Shown here in pieces: positions 22,790-31,254 of a stretch of 64,000 nucleotides of DNA (position 1 is its first letter; each line of letters begins with the position of its first letter). The DNA comes from an uncultured Flavobacterium sp. GTDB taxonomy: Bacteria; Bacteroidota; Bacteroidia; Flavobacteriales; Flavobacteriaceae. Position numbers and translations under genes: made by a program. The DNA lies in assembly GCA_943912855.1 (NCBI GenBank), contig CALTVC010000004.1, positions 1-64,000 on the forward strand. Reading direction: 5' to 3'. The notes beneath the pieces are model-generated. The model worked only from the letters and a program-made list of their open reading frames with translations. It did no database searches and was not told where the DNA came from.

Positions 22790-23373
22790 TATTGGTTATC
22801 GTTAAGCCTTTTCAGCTCGTTATCGGTAAAATTACGTATTGCTTTTTCCTGTGCAAACTTCCCTGCATTGTACACCGCCGAATTATTCTTCGGGATGCTC
22901 AGGCTGTCCCATGCGGTTGTTTTCAGCATCTTGGCATAAAACACAATCTGCCCCACGTGGTACGGGTAGTGTGCCAACTGTCTATTAATCGCCTCTACCA
23001 CCGTATGCCCCTCGTTCCTGATATAAATAATACTATCCAGATTTTCGGGCGTTACGGTATCGAGTGCAGTAAACAGGCATTGCCAGCCTTCCTCCCATGC
23101 CTTAAGCAGATGCTCCTTATCGGCAAAATCATCTTCAAACTCGGCATCGCGGTTACGCCATTCCTTTTCACCATCGCTGGTCAGGAAATCCGTCCAACGG
23201 CTCAGCATATTACCGTGCAGGTGCTTTACTATTACAGCAATGCTGTTGGTGTCGTCATCGGGCGTATAAAACAGTTGCTCCGGTGCGAGTTGCGCCATGG
23301 CTTTTTCGCCCAACGCCTTGTAGTACAGGAACTGTTTGCGGGCGCTTTCTATAAAGGCTTCGGTAGCGTGCAT
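22789..23373 (-). CDS. DinB superfamily protein (DUF1572)
   Basis: 194 residues forming a four-helix bundle with metal-binding histidines: VIVKHLHGNMLSRW (His of the first site), and RQLAHYPYHVGQIVFYAK (two or three His). This matches DUF1572 in the DinB/YfiT group. Members are thiol-dependent or metal-dependent enzymes with mostly unknown substrates; bacillithiol transferases belong to the wider superfamily. Cytosolic. Coupled to the small lipoprotein gene downstream, an odd partnership with no evident functional meaning. Confidence 0.9.
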   Translation of the reverse strand: MHATEAFIESARKQFLYYKALGEKAMAQLAPEQLFYTPDDDTNSIAVIVKHLHGNMLSRWTDFLTSDGEKEWRNRDAEFEDDFADKEHLLKAWEEGWQCLFTALDTVTPENLDSIIYIRNEGHTVVEAINRQLAHYPYHVGQIVFYAKMLKTTAWDSLSIPKNNSAVYNAGKFAQEKAIRNFTDNELKRLNDNQ

Positions 23374-23479
23374 GGTTTTGTTATTTGCTGTAACAAAAAT
23401 ACGGGTTTAAAGGATACGTTCGTGTTTGTTTTTTGACACGAATTTCTCGAATTATCAGGAATCAGTTTCGCTCACATTT

Positions 23480-23505
23480 CTGCAAGGTCTTTGTGACCTT
23501 GTAGG
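23480..23505. repeat. 26-bp dispersed hairpin (family D), copy 2
   Basis: Read on the minus strand this is CCTACAAGGT, loop CACAAAG, ACCTTGCAG. Arms are identical to 21239-21264, only the 7-base loop differs. Confidence 0.75.
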
Positions 23506-23584
23506 CATATTTTACACTACAGGATTTGTATTGTTTTATTTTGTTAAATTTGAGAGAAACTTTAAAATTAATACACCATTTAAG

Positions 23585-24310
23585 ATGAGAAATATTACTA
23601 ACCAAGAAACAATCAGGAAGGTGTTATTGAATAAAATTCCGAAAAATCAATGGCTACATATTACAGAAATTTATCGAATATTTGAACAAAATCATAAAGA
23701 CTTCAAAGCTGATGATTATTTACCTTTAGCAGAATACAATAAACAAGAACAATGGAAACGAAATATCCGAGTGTCATTAAGAAATTTTAAACTTAAAGAT
23801 ACTATACAATGGAATGGGAATGAAGAATATTATTTTCCTGATTCGGATAAATCGACCATAAAGAACGCTCTTTTAAAGAAAAGAAATATAATTTCTGAAG
23901 AAGAACTTTGGGCACAATTAGAACAAAAACGAATTACCGGAATACAAGGTGAAGAATTTGTTATTAATTATGAGAAGAAAAATCTCCGAAATCTAAATCT
24001 TGATCACTTAGCCGAAAAAGTTAAAAGACTAAGTATAGAAAATGTTGGAAATGGATATGACATCCTTTCATATTCGCCAGATGGGAATGAGAAATTCATT
24101 GAAGTTAAGACAACAACCACTTCAAGATTCGAATTTGAAATGAGTTCAAATGAATTGAAAACAGCAGAACTATTAAAAGAAAATTACTACATCTATTTCA
24201 TCAGGAACTTCAAATATAAAAGTGACAATGAAATTCTCATTTTCGAATATAAAGATTTACAGGACAATTTCGAAATGATTCCTTGTGATTACACTTTTAG
24301 GAAAATTTAA
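23585..24310 (+). CDS. DUF3883 domain protein (PD-(D/E)XK nuclease-like)
   Basis: 241 residues from MRNITNQETIRKVLL; the frame extends further upstream but runs through a noncoding repeat. Residues ~15-85 look like a winged-helix part (IPKNQWLHITEIYRIFEQNH, NIRVSLRNFKL). The C-terminal part is DUF3883: GIQGEEFVINYEKKNLR, then GNGYDILSYSPDGNEKFIEVKTTT, with Glu, Asp and ExK of a restriction-like core. The gene is clearly more AT-rich than its neighbours and stands alone, so recent transfer is likely. DUF3883 occurs in restriction and defence proteins, but no methylase, helicase or specificity subunit is adjacent. Confidence 0.85.
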   Translation: MRNITNQETIRKVLLNKIPKNQWLHITEIYRIFEQNHKDFKADDYLPLAEYNKQEQWKRNIRVSLRNFKLKDTIQWNGNEEYYFPDSDKSTIKNALLKKRNIISEEELWAQLEQKRITGIQGEEFVINYEKKNLRNLNLDHLAEKVKRLSIENVGNGYDILSYSPDGNEKFIEVKTTTTSRFEFEMSSNELKTAELLKENYYIYFIRNFKYKSDNEILIFEYKDLQDNFEMIPCDYTFRKI

Positions 24311-24321
24311 TTCCAAAAAAA

Positions 24322-24549
24322 CTACCTATCCCCATCAAACAAACTATTCATAATAGTACGAATACCCATAAACATAAACCACATCCCGGTAAGACAGGTA
24401 ATAATACCAAGTCCTATTATGGGGATGAACAGCGGGTGTCCCTGGTTTTTAAATGAGGAGTGCAGTACCACTGGGCCTATGCCAAACATAGGCAGTGCGG
24501 TAAACAGGTAGCGCAGGCCGCGCATCAGGGTTTTCTTATTTGTTGACAT
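24322..24549 (-). CDS. DUF6095 family small membrane protein
   Basis: 75 residues, two membrane segments (LRYLFTALPMFGIGPVVLH and LFIPIIGLGIITCLTGMWFMFMGI). Basic N-terminus, Cys in the second segment, short acidic end FDGDR. It matches the small DUF6095 proteins of Flavobacteriaceae. No function is known. Last gene of a minus-strand unit, overlapping murQ by 14 bp, so translation is likely coupled. Confidence 0.8.
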   Translation of the reverse strand: MSTNKKTLMRGLRYLFTALPMFGIGPVVLHSSFKNQGHPLFIPIIGLGIITCLTGMWFMFMGIRTIMNSLFDGDR

Positions 24550-25351
24550 ACGCTTCTATGGCTTTACGCACGTTTTTATGTTGTTCTAAAAGGGCTTCAG
24601 CTTCGGCTTGGGGAATACCCAGCTCGTCGATAATCATACCTACGGCACGGCCTACCAACTTATGGTTGCTCAGTTGCATATCTACCATTTTATTGCCTTT
24701 TACCTTCCCCAACTGAATCATGGTAGCGGTACTAATCATGTTTAGCACCAGCTTTTGTGCGGTACCGGCTTTCATACGGCTGCTGCCGGTTACAAACTCA
24801 GGCCCCACCACTACCTCAACAGGGAATTTTGCGGTTTGCGAAAGCGGGCTACCCGCATTGCAGGTAATGCACCCCGTAGGAATATTCAGCGCGTTACACT
24901 TTTCTAAGCCACCTATAACATAAGGCGTAGTCCCCGAAGCGGCTATGCCTACCACTACGTCATTCTCGTTAATACCGTAAGTAGACAGGTCGGCCCATGC
25001 GGCTTCGCGGTCGTCTTCGGCAAACTCCACGGCACGACGTATGGCGGTATCGCCACCAGCTATCAACCCGATAACCAAATCAAACGGCACACCAAACGTA
25101 GGCGGGCATTCGCTGGCATCTACTATACCCAAACGTCCGCTGGTACCGGCACCGATGTAAAACAGGCGGCCACCTTTTTTAAGTTGGGCTACCACGGTAG
25201 TTACCAGCGCCTCTATCTGCGGAAGCGCCTTTTCTACAGCAAGGGGTACGGTTTTGTCTTCGTTATTTATGTTAGCAAGCAGTTCGGCAACGGGCATTTT
25301 TTCCAGATGCTCGTACTTGCTGCTTTGCTCGGTGGTTCGGATAAACGACAT
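24536..25351 (-). CDS. murQ: N-acetylmuramic acid 6-phosphate etherase
   Basis: 271-residue SIS-domain enzyme that cleaves the lactyl ether of MurNAc-6-phosphate to GlcNAc-6-phosphate and lactate, part of peptidoglycan recycling in the cytosol. Visible marks are RLFYIGAGTSGRLGIVDASECPPTFG (catalytic Glu), FAEDDREAA (second acidic residue), GIAASGTTPYVIG, and the MurQ pattern TGSSRMKAGTAQKLVLNMIST. Slightly shorter than the E. coli enzyme at the N-terminus, normal for the phylum. No kinase (AnmK) or MurNAc transporter gene is adjacent. It sits between the ZIP transporter and DUF6095 genes. Confidence 0.96.
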   Translation of the reverse strand: MSFIRTTEQSSKYEHLEKMPVAELLANINNEDKTVPLAVEKALPQIEALVTTVVAQLKKGGRLFYIGAGTSGRLGIVDASECPPTFGVPFDLVIGLIAGGDTAIRRAVEFAEDDREAAWADLSTYGINENDVVVGIAASGTTPYVIGGLEKCNALNIPTGCITCNAGSPLSQTAKFPVEVVVGPEFVTGSSRMKAGTAQKLVLNMISTATMIQLGKVKGNKMVDMQLSNHKLVGRAVGMIIDELGIPQAEAEALLEQHKNVRKAIEAYVNK

Positions 25352-25376
25352 GGGCCTAAAAATTTATACGGTAAAA

Positions 25377-26099
25377 TTACAGATAATACGCCAACACCAC
25401 ACCCAGCCCTATGCTTATTAATTTGGCCAGGTTAAATTTATGGTCTTCGCCACTTTCAAATATAATGGTGCTTGATATGTGGAACAGTATACCCACCACC
25501 GTAGCCGATATGTAAGGGTAGTATTCCTCGGCTATGGTAAGTTGACCCGAAAGCAGCGTACCCAGCGGCGTCATGGCTGCAAAGGCCGTCATAAACAACA
25601 GCACCGATAGTTTCTTCATACCCGAGTTGATAAAAAACGCGGTAAGGATAATGGCTATAGGAAAATGGTGGATGCCTATGCCCCACGCCATATCCGGGTG
25701 GTGGCTTACCGGCATACCCTCAAGCAGGGCGTGTATACAAAGGCTTATGAACAGCAGCCACGGCATACCATGATGGTGATCGTGGTGGTGTACGTGCCCG
25801 TGCTCTGCCCCCTGCGAAAAATATTCGAGTATGATTTGAAAGATGATACCCGCCATGATAAAGATGCCTACAGCGTGGCCGCCGTGTTCATGCCCATGGT
25901 CGTGGCCTTCGTGTCCGCCCCCGCCGTGCAGTGTAGCCTCGTATACTTCGGGCAACAGGTGGAGTACGGTAAGTGATAAAAGGAATGCGCCGCTAAATGC
26001 CAGCAGCAATTTAAGGTTCTTTTTACTGCTCGGCTTTAGTAATAAAGCCGCGGCTATGCCCGCAAGTACTGATACAAACGGAACTATATATACTGTCAT
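25377..26099 (-). CDS. ZIP family metal transporter
   Basis: 240 residues with about eight membrane segments and the His-rich loops expected for ZIP zinc/iron importers: HEGHDHGHEHGG after segment 2 or 3 and HGHVHHHDHHHG before segment 4. The conserved metal-path motifs are HALLEGMPVSHH and GIHHFPIAI. Transports divalent cations, probably Zn2+, into the cytosol. It begins 4 bp behind the methyltransferase gene and ends 25 bp before murQ, so the three genes should share a transcript. Regulation by metal is not evident from the sequence. Confidence 0.94.
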   Translation of the reverse strand: MTVYIVPFVSVLAGIAAALLLKPSSKKNLKLLLAFSGAFLLSLTVLHLLPEVYEATLHGGGGHEGHDHGHEHGGHAVGIFIMAGIIFQIILEYFSQGAEHGHVHHHDHHHGMPWLLFISLCIHALLEGMPVSHHPDMAWGIGIHHFPIAIILTAFFINSGMKKLSVLLFMTAFAAMTPLGTLLSGQLTIAEEYYPYISATVVGILFHISSTIIFESGEDHKFNLAKLISIGLGVVLAYYL

Positions 26100-26103
26100 A
26101 GGT

Positions 26104-26838
26104 TTATTTAAAAATCATTATGAGCCTGTCCGACTCGTTTTTATAAAACTTACGCAGACGGTAATCGCCAAATGTTTCGAGGAGGTAAATACCGGCCTCT
26201 TCCATCATCTGCTCAAAGTCGTGTAGCGTAAGCGCCTTTACTTTTTCAGTGAAATGGAAGTTCTTGCCTTTATCTGTAAATGTAATATCTTTTATGATAT
26301 GATTGTCAATTACGAAACGTTTTATGTGAAAATCTATGCCGTCTACGGTTTTTACCTCCTGGGGTACCAGGTTTTCAATGACCCGGTGCACGTTCATAAA
26401 ATCGATAACGGCAAAACCATATTCGGTAAGACTCTGTGTAATGGCCTTTAAGGTAGTAATATTGTCTTCGTCGCTTTCAAAATACCCAAAGCTGGTAAAG
26501 AGGTTAAAAATGGCATCGTACTGCGTAGGGAACGGCTCACGCATGTCGTGTTCCATAAAGTGCAGGGTGCCATTTTCGTATTTTTTGGCCTCGCGTATGC
26601 TGTTGGCACTCAGGTCGGCCCCCGTTACGTTAAAACCAAGTTTGTTCAGGTATACCGAATGGCGCCCCCTGCCACAGGCCAGGTCCAGTATTTTGGCATC
26701 ATCGGGCAGGTTCAGGTAACCGGTAAGGTTGTCCATAAACAGCTGGGCCTCCTCATAATCGCGGTCTTTATATAAGATATGATAATACGGTGTATCAAAC
26801 CAGGACGCATACCAGGTAGTATCGTTTTCCTGTTCCAT
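26104..26838 (-). CDS. Class I SAM-dependent methyltransferase
   Basis: 244 residues. The SAM-binding motif is AKILDLACGRGRHSVYLNKLG (about residues 47-66), followed by VTGADLS (motif II) and DAIFNLFTSFGYF (motif IV), then VIDFMNVHRVI. This is the Methyltransf_25 type, with C-terminal strand residues HFTEKVKALTLHDFEQMMEEAG. The substrate is a small molecule or unknown. First gene of the minus-strand unit with ZIP, murQ and DUF6095; TACCTTTG lies 31 bp before its start. Confidence 0.92.
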   Translation of the reverse strand: MEQENDTTWYASWFDTPYYHILYKDRDYEEAQLFMDNLTGYLNLPDDAKILDLACGRGRHSVYLNKLGFNVTGADLSANSIREAKKYENGTLHFMEHDMREPFPTQYDAIFNLFTSFGYFESDEDNITTLKAITQSLTEYGFAVIDFMNVHRVIENLVPQEVKTVDGIDFHIKRFVIDNHIIKDITFTDKGKNFHFTEKVKALTLHDFEQMMEEAGIYLLETFGDYRLRKFYKNESDRLIMIFK

Positions 26839-26868
26839 AGTGGTTATTTGCAGAAATTATTAGGGTAG

Positions 26869-26876
26869 CAAAGGTA
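26869..26876 (-). promoter_or_regulatory. -7 box of the methyltransferase-ZIP-murQ operon
   Basis: TACCTTTG on the minus strand, 30 bp before the ATG. No clear TTG upstream. Confidence 0.5.
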
Positions 26877-26973
26877 GCATATATTACGCTAATAGCATAC
26901 AGGTTTTAGGTTTAGTTTGGCTCATACCAAAAACGGCGTTATGGGTTTTGGTGTGATTTGGAAACAAAATCCG

Positions 26974-26981
26974 TACTTTTG
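26974..26981 (+). promoter_or_regulatory. -7 box of the THUMP methyltransferase gene
   Basis: TACTTTTG, 19 bp before the ATG. A TTTG at 26947-26950 lies 23 bp upstream, at the long end of the allowed spacing. Confidence 0.5.
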
Positions 26982-27000
26982 CCCGAAATAAATCCACCCG

Positions 27001-28161
27001 ATGGAAAACTTTAAGATGGTGGCCAAAACGCTTTTTGGCCTTGAGGAAGTATTAGCGAAAGAACTACAGCAAATGGGCGCGCAAAGCGTGGAGCCGGGCG
27101 TGCGTATGGTAAGCTTTGTAGGCGATAAGGGCTTTATGTACAAAGCCAACCTGGCACTGCGTACCGCGCTTAAAATATTAAAACCTATAAAAACCTTCAG
27201 GGCGGGCAACGAAAGGGCGCTGTACAGCGGCATACAAAGCATCGACTGGAGCACGTATTTTAACGTGAACCAAACCTTTGTGGTAGACGTTACCCTGGGC
27301 GGTGAGCAGTTTACACACTCGCAGTTTGTAGCGCTAAAAACCAAAGACGCCATCGTAGACCAGTTTCGCGACCGCTTTGGCAAACGCCCGAATATTGACA
27401 AGGATTTCCCGGACCTGCGTATTAACGTGCATATATTTAACGACCAGTGTAGCATAGCCCTGGACACCAGTGGCAACTCCCTGCACCACCGCGGTTACCG
27501 TAGCGCTACCAACATAGCCCCTATTAACGAGGTGCTTGCCGCAGGTATGCTGCTGCTTAGCGGTTGGGACGGCAAAGGCCATTTCCTGGACCCGATGTGC
27601 GGTAGTGGTACTTTCCTTGCCGAAGCAGCCATGATAGCCTGTAACATCCCTGCAAACATAAACCGCAAGGAGTTTGCTTTTGAAAAATGGGCCGACTGGG
27701 ATAACGACCTATTTGACAAGATTGTTGACTCACTGATGAACAAAACACGTGAGTTTCACTACACCATAAACGGTTACGATAAAGCGCCATCGGCAGTAGA
27801 AAAGGCCAAGGATAACATTCGTAATGCCAACCTGGAGGAGTACATTACCATAAGCCGTGAAAACTTCTTTGATACCAATAAAGAAACCGAAGGCCCGCTA
27901 CACATGGTGTTTAACCCACCGTATGGCGAACGCCTGGATATAGACCTGGAGCGTTTTTACCGTGAAATAGGCGACACCCTGAAACAGGGCTACCCGAACA
28001 CCAACGCCTGGTTCATTACCGGTAATCTGGAAGCACTGAAGTTCGTTGGGCTAAAACCATCCCGTAAGATAAAACTGTTTAACGGTAAGCTGGAGGCACG
28101 TTTGGTAAAATACGAAATGTACGAAGGCAGTAAAAGGACGAAATTTCAGCAGGAACAGTAG
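27001..28161 (+). CDS. THUMP-domain class I RNA methyltransferase (RlmL/Trm-like)
   Basis: 386 residues. The N-terminal ~55-165 residues are a THUMP RNA-binding domain following a ferredoxin-like part (MENFKMVAKTLFGLEEVLAKEL). The C-terminal half is the catalytic domain with FLDPMCGSGTFLAEAAMIA and the NPPY motif MVFNPPYGERLDID, which marks N-methylation of a guanine or adenine base. It corresponds to the RlmL/YpsC group that makes m2G in 23S rRNA. Ends in a basic tail. Single gene; a heptamer array starts right behind the stop codon. Confidence 0.93.
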   Translation: MENFKMVAKTLFGLEEVLAKELQQMGAQSVEPGVRMVSFVGDKGFMYKANLALRTALKILKPIKTFRAGNERALYSGIQSIDWSTYFNVNQTFVVDVTLGGEQFTHSQFVALKTKDAIVDQFRDRFGKRPNIDKDFPDLRINVHIFNDQCSIALDTSGNSLHHRGYRSATNIAPINEVLAAGMLLLSGWDGKGHFLDPMCGSGTFLAEAAMIACNIPANINRKEFAFEKWADWDNDLFDKIVDSLMNKTREFHYTINGYDKAPSAVEKAKDNIRNANLEEYITISRENFFDTNKETEGPLHMVFNPPYGERLDIDLERFYREIGDTLKQGYPNTNAWFITGNLEALKFVGLKPSRKIKLFNGKLEARLVKYEMYEGSKRTKFQQEQ

Positions 28162-28162
28162 G

Positions 28163-28197
28163 CAGTGATCAGTGATCAGTGGTCAGTTTACAGTCGC
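28163..28197 (+). repeat. Heptamer array (CAGTGAT)
   Basis: Five 7-bp units: CAGTGAT, CAGTGAT, CAGTGGT, CAGTTTA, CAGTCGC, starting 1 bp after the stop codon and before the terminator at 28225. Confidence 0.9.
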
Positions 28198-28224
28198 GGT
28201 TTTCAGTACCCAGACAAAACAAAA

Positions 28225-28257
28225 ACATCCGTAAGGCAGTGCTTTACGGATGTTTTC
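28225..28257. terminator. Bidirectional terminator
   Basis: Stem ACATCCGTAA/TTACGGATGT (28225-28234, 28244-28253), with T residues on one side and A residues on the other. It serves the convergent RNA methyltransferase and DUF1493 genes. Confidence 0.8.
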
Positions 28258-28259
28258 GT

Positions 28260-28676
28260 TTATTTGAAGTATTTCATTAGGCTTAGTAAAACAATTATTA
28301 CTGCAACTATTCCCCAACCTATTCTTCTCTCCTTATGTTCTGCGTTTATAAAGGACGCATCATGTTCAGGATACGGATAATCCCATTTTCCTTTATTAGC
28401 AAAATCCGCAAGCAGGTTTAACGTAATTGGTATTTTACCGCCGAGTCTTTCATAAGGGTGAGTAGGGAAGAATCTCACTCCTTCTTCCTCTGTGTGAAAG
28501 TACCACAAATATCCCTGCATATCTACACTGTACAGTTCTGCATATTTCCACAACAATTCATCAGTATCATCTCCGGTAATACCCAGCTCACCCAGAATAT
28601 CGCTATCCGGAAGCAGCTCTTCGGTATCGCCCCACTCCTTTTCAAAAAAGTTTTTTATTTCTGCCGATGTAATCAT
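28260..28676 (-). CDS. DUF1493-like protein with C-terminal membrane anchor
   Basis: 138 residues from MITSAEIKNFFEKE; an earlier in-frame ATG (28697) is less likely. The core segment LGELGITGDDTDELLWKYAELYSVDMQGYLWYF matches the DUF1493 pattern (GDDxxE followed by a W/F-V-D stretch). The C-terminus is a single membrane segment WGIVAVIIVLLSLM followed by KYFK. Family function is unknown; related small proteins sit in enterobacterial effector or immunity gene neighbourhoods. It stands alone here between two terminators. Confidence 0.75.
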   Translation of the reverse strand: MITSAEIKNFFEKEWGDTEELLPDSDILGELGITGDDTDELLWKYAELYSVDMQGYLWYFHTEEEGVRFFPTHPYERLGGKIPITLNLLADFANKGKWDYPYPEHDASFINAEHKERRIGWGIVAVIIVLLSLMKYFK

Positions 28677-28694
28677 ATATATAATAAAAGTACA

Positions 28695-28725
28695 CAAAAA
28701 ATCCGCCCCACAACAGCAGGGCGGA
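28695..28725 (-). terminator. Terminator of the acyl-CoA carboxylase gene
   Basis: Stem TCCGCCC/GGGCGGA (28702-28708, 28719-28725) and a T run on the minus strand, 35 bp behind the stop codon. It overlaps the DUF1493 promoter region. Confidence 0.8.
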
Positions 28726-28759
28726 AAGGGTCAATTTAAAAATCCTAAAATAAATAGTG

Positions 28760-30388
28760 CTATACCTGGATAACGCCCAGGTTAAATTGTTTTTCTATCG
28801 GGGCATGGTTAGCCGCCTCTATCCCCATAGATATCCAGGTACGGGTATCTACAGGATCTATGATACCATCGGTCCACAGGCGGGCTGCCGCATAGTACGG
28901 CGACACCTGAGCATCGTATTTGGCTTTTATCTTATCAAATAATTCAGTTTCTTTTTCAGGAGTCAGCTCCTCTCCTCTTGCCTTAAGCGAACTGGCCTCT
29001 ATCTGCAACAACACCTTAGCCGCCTGCGCACCGCCCATAACAGCAAGCTCGGCACTTGGCCAGGCGGCTATCAGCCTTGGGTCGTACGCCTTGCCACACA
29101 TGGCGTAGTTTCCTGCGCCATAGCTGTTACCCACCACTATGGTAAACTTAGGCACTACCGAATTGCTCACGGCATTTACCATTTTGGCACCATCTTTAAT
29201 AATGCCGCCGTGTTCGCTTTTACTGCCTACCATAAAACCGGTAACATCCTGCAGGAACACCAACGGGATTTTCTTTTGGTTACAGTTGGCAATGAACCGC
29301 GTGGCCTTATCGGCACTATCCGAATAAATTACACCGCCAAACTGCATTTCGCCTTTCTTGCTCTTTACTACCTTACGCTGGTTGGCAACAATACCTACAG
29401 CCCAACCTTCTACACGGGCATAGCCGGTAATAATGGTTTGGCCGTAGCCTGCCTTATACTCATCAAACTCAGAATTGTCCACCAGGCGCTTGATGATTTC
29501 CATCATATCGTACTGTTCGGTACGAGTGCGTGGCAGTACTCCGTAGAGTTCGTTTATATCTAACGCAGGTTTCTCTGCTTTTATTCTGTTGAAGCCTGCC
29601 GGAGTGTAATCGCCTATCTTACCCATAACACTACGGATGCGGTCCAGGGCATCTTTATCGTCTTTGGCTTTATAATCAGTAACACCTGATATTTCGCAGT
29701 GCGTAGTGGCTCCACCCAGGGTTTCATTGTCTATGCTTTCGCCAATAGCAGCCTTAACCAGGTAGCTTCCCGCAAGGAAAATACTGCCGGTTTTATCTAC
29801 AATAAGGGCTTCATCACTCATAATAGGTAAATAAGCACCACCCGCTACGCAACTCCCCATAACGGCAGCGATCTGGGTAATGCCCATGCTACTCATAATG
29901 GCATTGTTACGAAAGATGCGCCCAAAGTGTTCTTTATCAGGAAAAATCTCGTCTTGCATGGGCAGGTAAACCCCTGCACTGTCTACAAGGTAAATAATAG
30001 GAAGTCGGTTTTCCATGGCTATTTCCTGTGCGCGCAGGTTCTTTTTGCCTGTAATGGGAAACCACGCTCCTGCCTTAACCGTAGCATCATTAGCTACAAC
30101 TACACATTGTTTGCCAGCTACGTAGCCTATTTTTACAACTACACCACCACTGGGGCAACCACCGTGTTCGGCATACATTCCGTCACCTACCAGTGCGCCT
30201 ATCTCAATACTTTTACTATTTTTGTCCAGCAGGTAGTCAATGCGCTCACGGGCAGTCATTTTACCTTCGGCATGAAGTTTTTCAATACGCTTTTGTCCTC
30301 CACCAAGGTATGCTTTGTTAAGTTTCTGCCTCAGATCCGACAACAAAAGTTTGTTATGGTCTTCGTTTTTATTGAAGTTTAAGTCCAT
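28760..30388 (-). CDS. Acyl-CoA carboxylase, carboxyltransferase (beta) subunit
   Basis: 542 residues of the biotin-dependent carboxyltransferase family with two crotonase-like halves. Marks are KMTARERIDYLLD, GAWFPITGKKNLRAQEIAMENRLPIIYLVDSAGVYLP, FPDKEHFGRIFRNNAIMSSMGI, and in the second half GYGQTIITGYARVEG, FLQDVTGFMVG, GNSYGAGNYAMCGKAYDPRLIAAWP. The FPDKEHFGRIF stretch and the total length favour 3-methylcrotonyl-CoA carboxylase (leucine breakdown) over propionyl-CoA carboxylase. No biotin-carrying alpha subunit is adjacent. Single gene with its own terminator. Confidence 0.9.
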   Translation of the reverse strand: MDLNFNKNEDHNKLLLSDLRQKLNKAYLGGGQKRIEKLHAEGKMTARERIDYLLDKNSKSIEIGALVGDGMYAEHGGCPSGGVVVKIGYVAGKQCVVVANDATVKAGAWFPITGKKNLRAQEIAMENRLPIIYLVDSAGVYLPMQDEIFPDKEHFGRIFRNNAIMSSMGITQIAAVMGSCVAGGAYLPIMSDEALIVDKTGSIFLAGSYLVKAAIGESIDNETLGGATTHCEISGVTDYKAKDDKDALDRIRSVMGKIGDYTPAGFNRIKAEKPALDINELYGVLPRTRTEQYDMMEIIKRLVDNSEFDEYKAGYGQTIITGYARVEGWAVGIVANQRKVVKSKKGEMQFGGVIYSDSADKATRFIANCNQKKIPLVFLQDVTGFMVGSKSEHGGIIKDGAKMVNAVSNSVVPKFTIVVGNSYGAGNYAMCGKAYDPRLIAAWPSAELAVMGGAQAAKVLLQIEASSLKARGEELTPEKETELFDKIKAKYDAQVSPYYAAARLWTDGIIDPVDTRTWISMGIEAANHAPIEKQFNLGVIQV

Positions 30389-30557
30389 AAATTTTAAGTA
30401 TTTTTAAAAACATATAATTTTTACACTACTAAAATACGAATTTGTTTTTATTATCCTAAAATTGATTGTAATTTTTCAAAAACAAACACTTAACCTTTAG
30501 TTAACCATCATAACGTTAGGTTTAATGTCAGTTAATAATTTCTTAACATTGACTTCA

Positions 30558-30565
30558 TACATTTG
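30558..30565 (+). promoter_or_regulatory. -7 box of the DUF47-PiT unit
   Basis: TACATTTG, 20 bp before the ATG. No TTG at the proper distance, so the promoter may need an activator (phosphate control would be expected but is not shown). Confidence 0.5.
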
Positions 30566-30585
30566 CCCCATAAAAATAAACGTAA

Positions 30586-31230
30586 ATGTCTATCAACAAC
30601 ATTTTCCAGTTCCTTGTACCAAAAGACAAGAAATTTTTCCCGCTATTTGAGCAGGCAACACAAAACCTTGTAGTACTGGCGCAAACCCTGCACGAAGCCA
30701 TTAACGCACCTAAACCAGAAAGGGATGCTTACTATAAGAAGATAGAAGAACTTGAAACTGTCATAGAACAGATAACTCACAATACTAACCTTGAGCTAAG
30801 CCGTAACTTCATTACACCGTTTGACCGTGAAGACATACACGCGCTTATCAGTGCCATAGATAACGTGGCAGGTTACATATACGGAGCATCTAACCGTATG
30901 AAACTGTACCAGGTAGAAAAAATATCTAAGAGCATCCGCAAGATGACCGAGATTACCCTGGAAAGCACACAGCTTATACAGCTTGCCGTGGGCGACCTTA
31001 AGGATATGAAAAAGCTGAACAACATAGCCGATGCCTGTAAAAAACTATACAAGCTTGAAGCGAAAAGCGACAGCGTATTTGACAAGGCTGTAGCCGATAT
31101 TTTTGAGAATGAAACCGATGCTAAAAACATCATTAAGTATAAAGAGGTGCTTTCATCGCTGGAAACAGCCATAGACAAGTGCAAAGGAGTGGCAAACGTG
31201 CTGGAATCAATCGCCGTGAAACATTCATAA
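30586..31230 (+). CDS. DUF47/PhoU-like phosphate transport regulator
   Basis: 214 residues forming two three-helix bundles of PhoU type: FFPLFEQATQNLVVLAQTLHEAIN, then ETVIEQITHNTNLELSRNFITPFDREDIHALISAIDNVAGYIYG (E..D metal-site pattern), and a second bundle with KLYKLEAKSDSVFDKAVADIFENE and SSLETAIDKCKGVANVLESI. The family, also called YkaA, lies next to PiT transporters and is thought to control their activity. It ends 24 bp before the transporter gene. Confidence 0.95.
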   Translation: MSINNIFQFLVPKDKKFFPLFEQATQNLVVLAQTLHEAINAPKPERDAYYKKIEELETVIEQITHNTNLELSRNFITPFDREDIHALISAIDNVAGYIYGASNRMKLYQVEKISKSIRKMTEITLESTQLIQLAVGDLKDMKKLNNIADACKKLYKLEAKSDSVFDKAVADIFENETDAKNIIKYKEVLSSLETAIDKCKGVANVLESIAVKHS

Positions 31231-31254
31231 CACAACCCCTTTACCACACAAATT

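Noticed and set aside
23426..23584. N-terminal extension of the DUF3883 protein
   Set aside because: The extra codons translate the family D hairpin and flanking noncoding sequence; the composition is unlike the rest of the protein.
28760..30388. Propionyl-CoA carboxylase beta subunit as first choice
   Set aside because: The FPDKEHFGRIF stretch and length fit methylcrotonyl-CoA carboxylase better, but the call stays at family level because no partner gene is adjacent.
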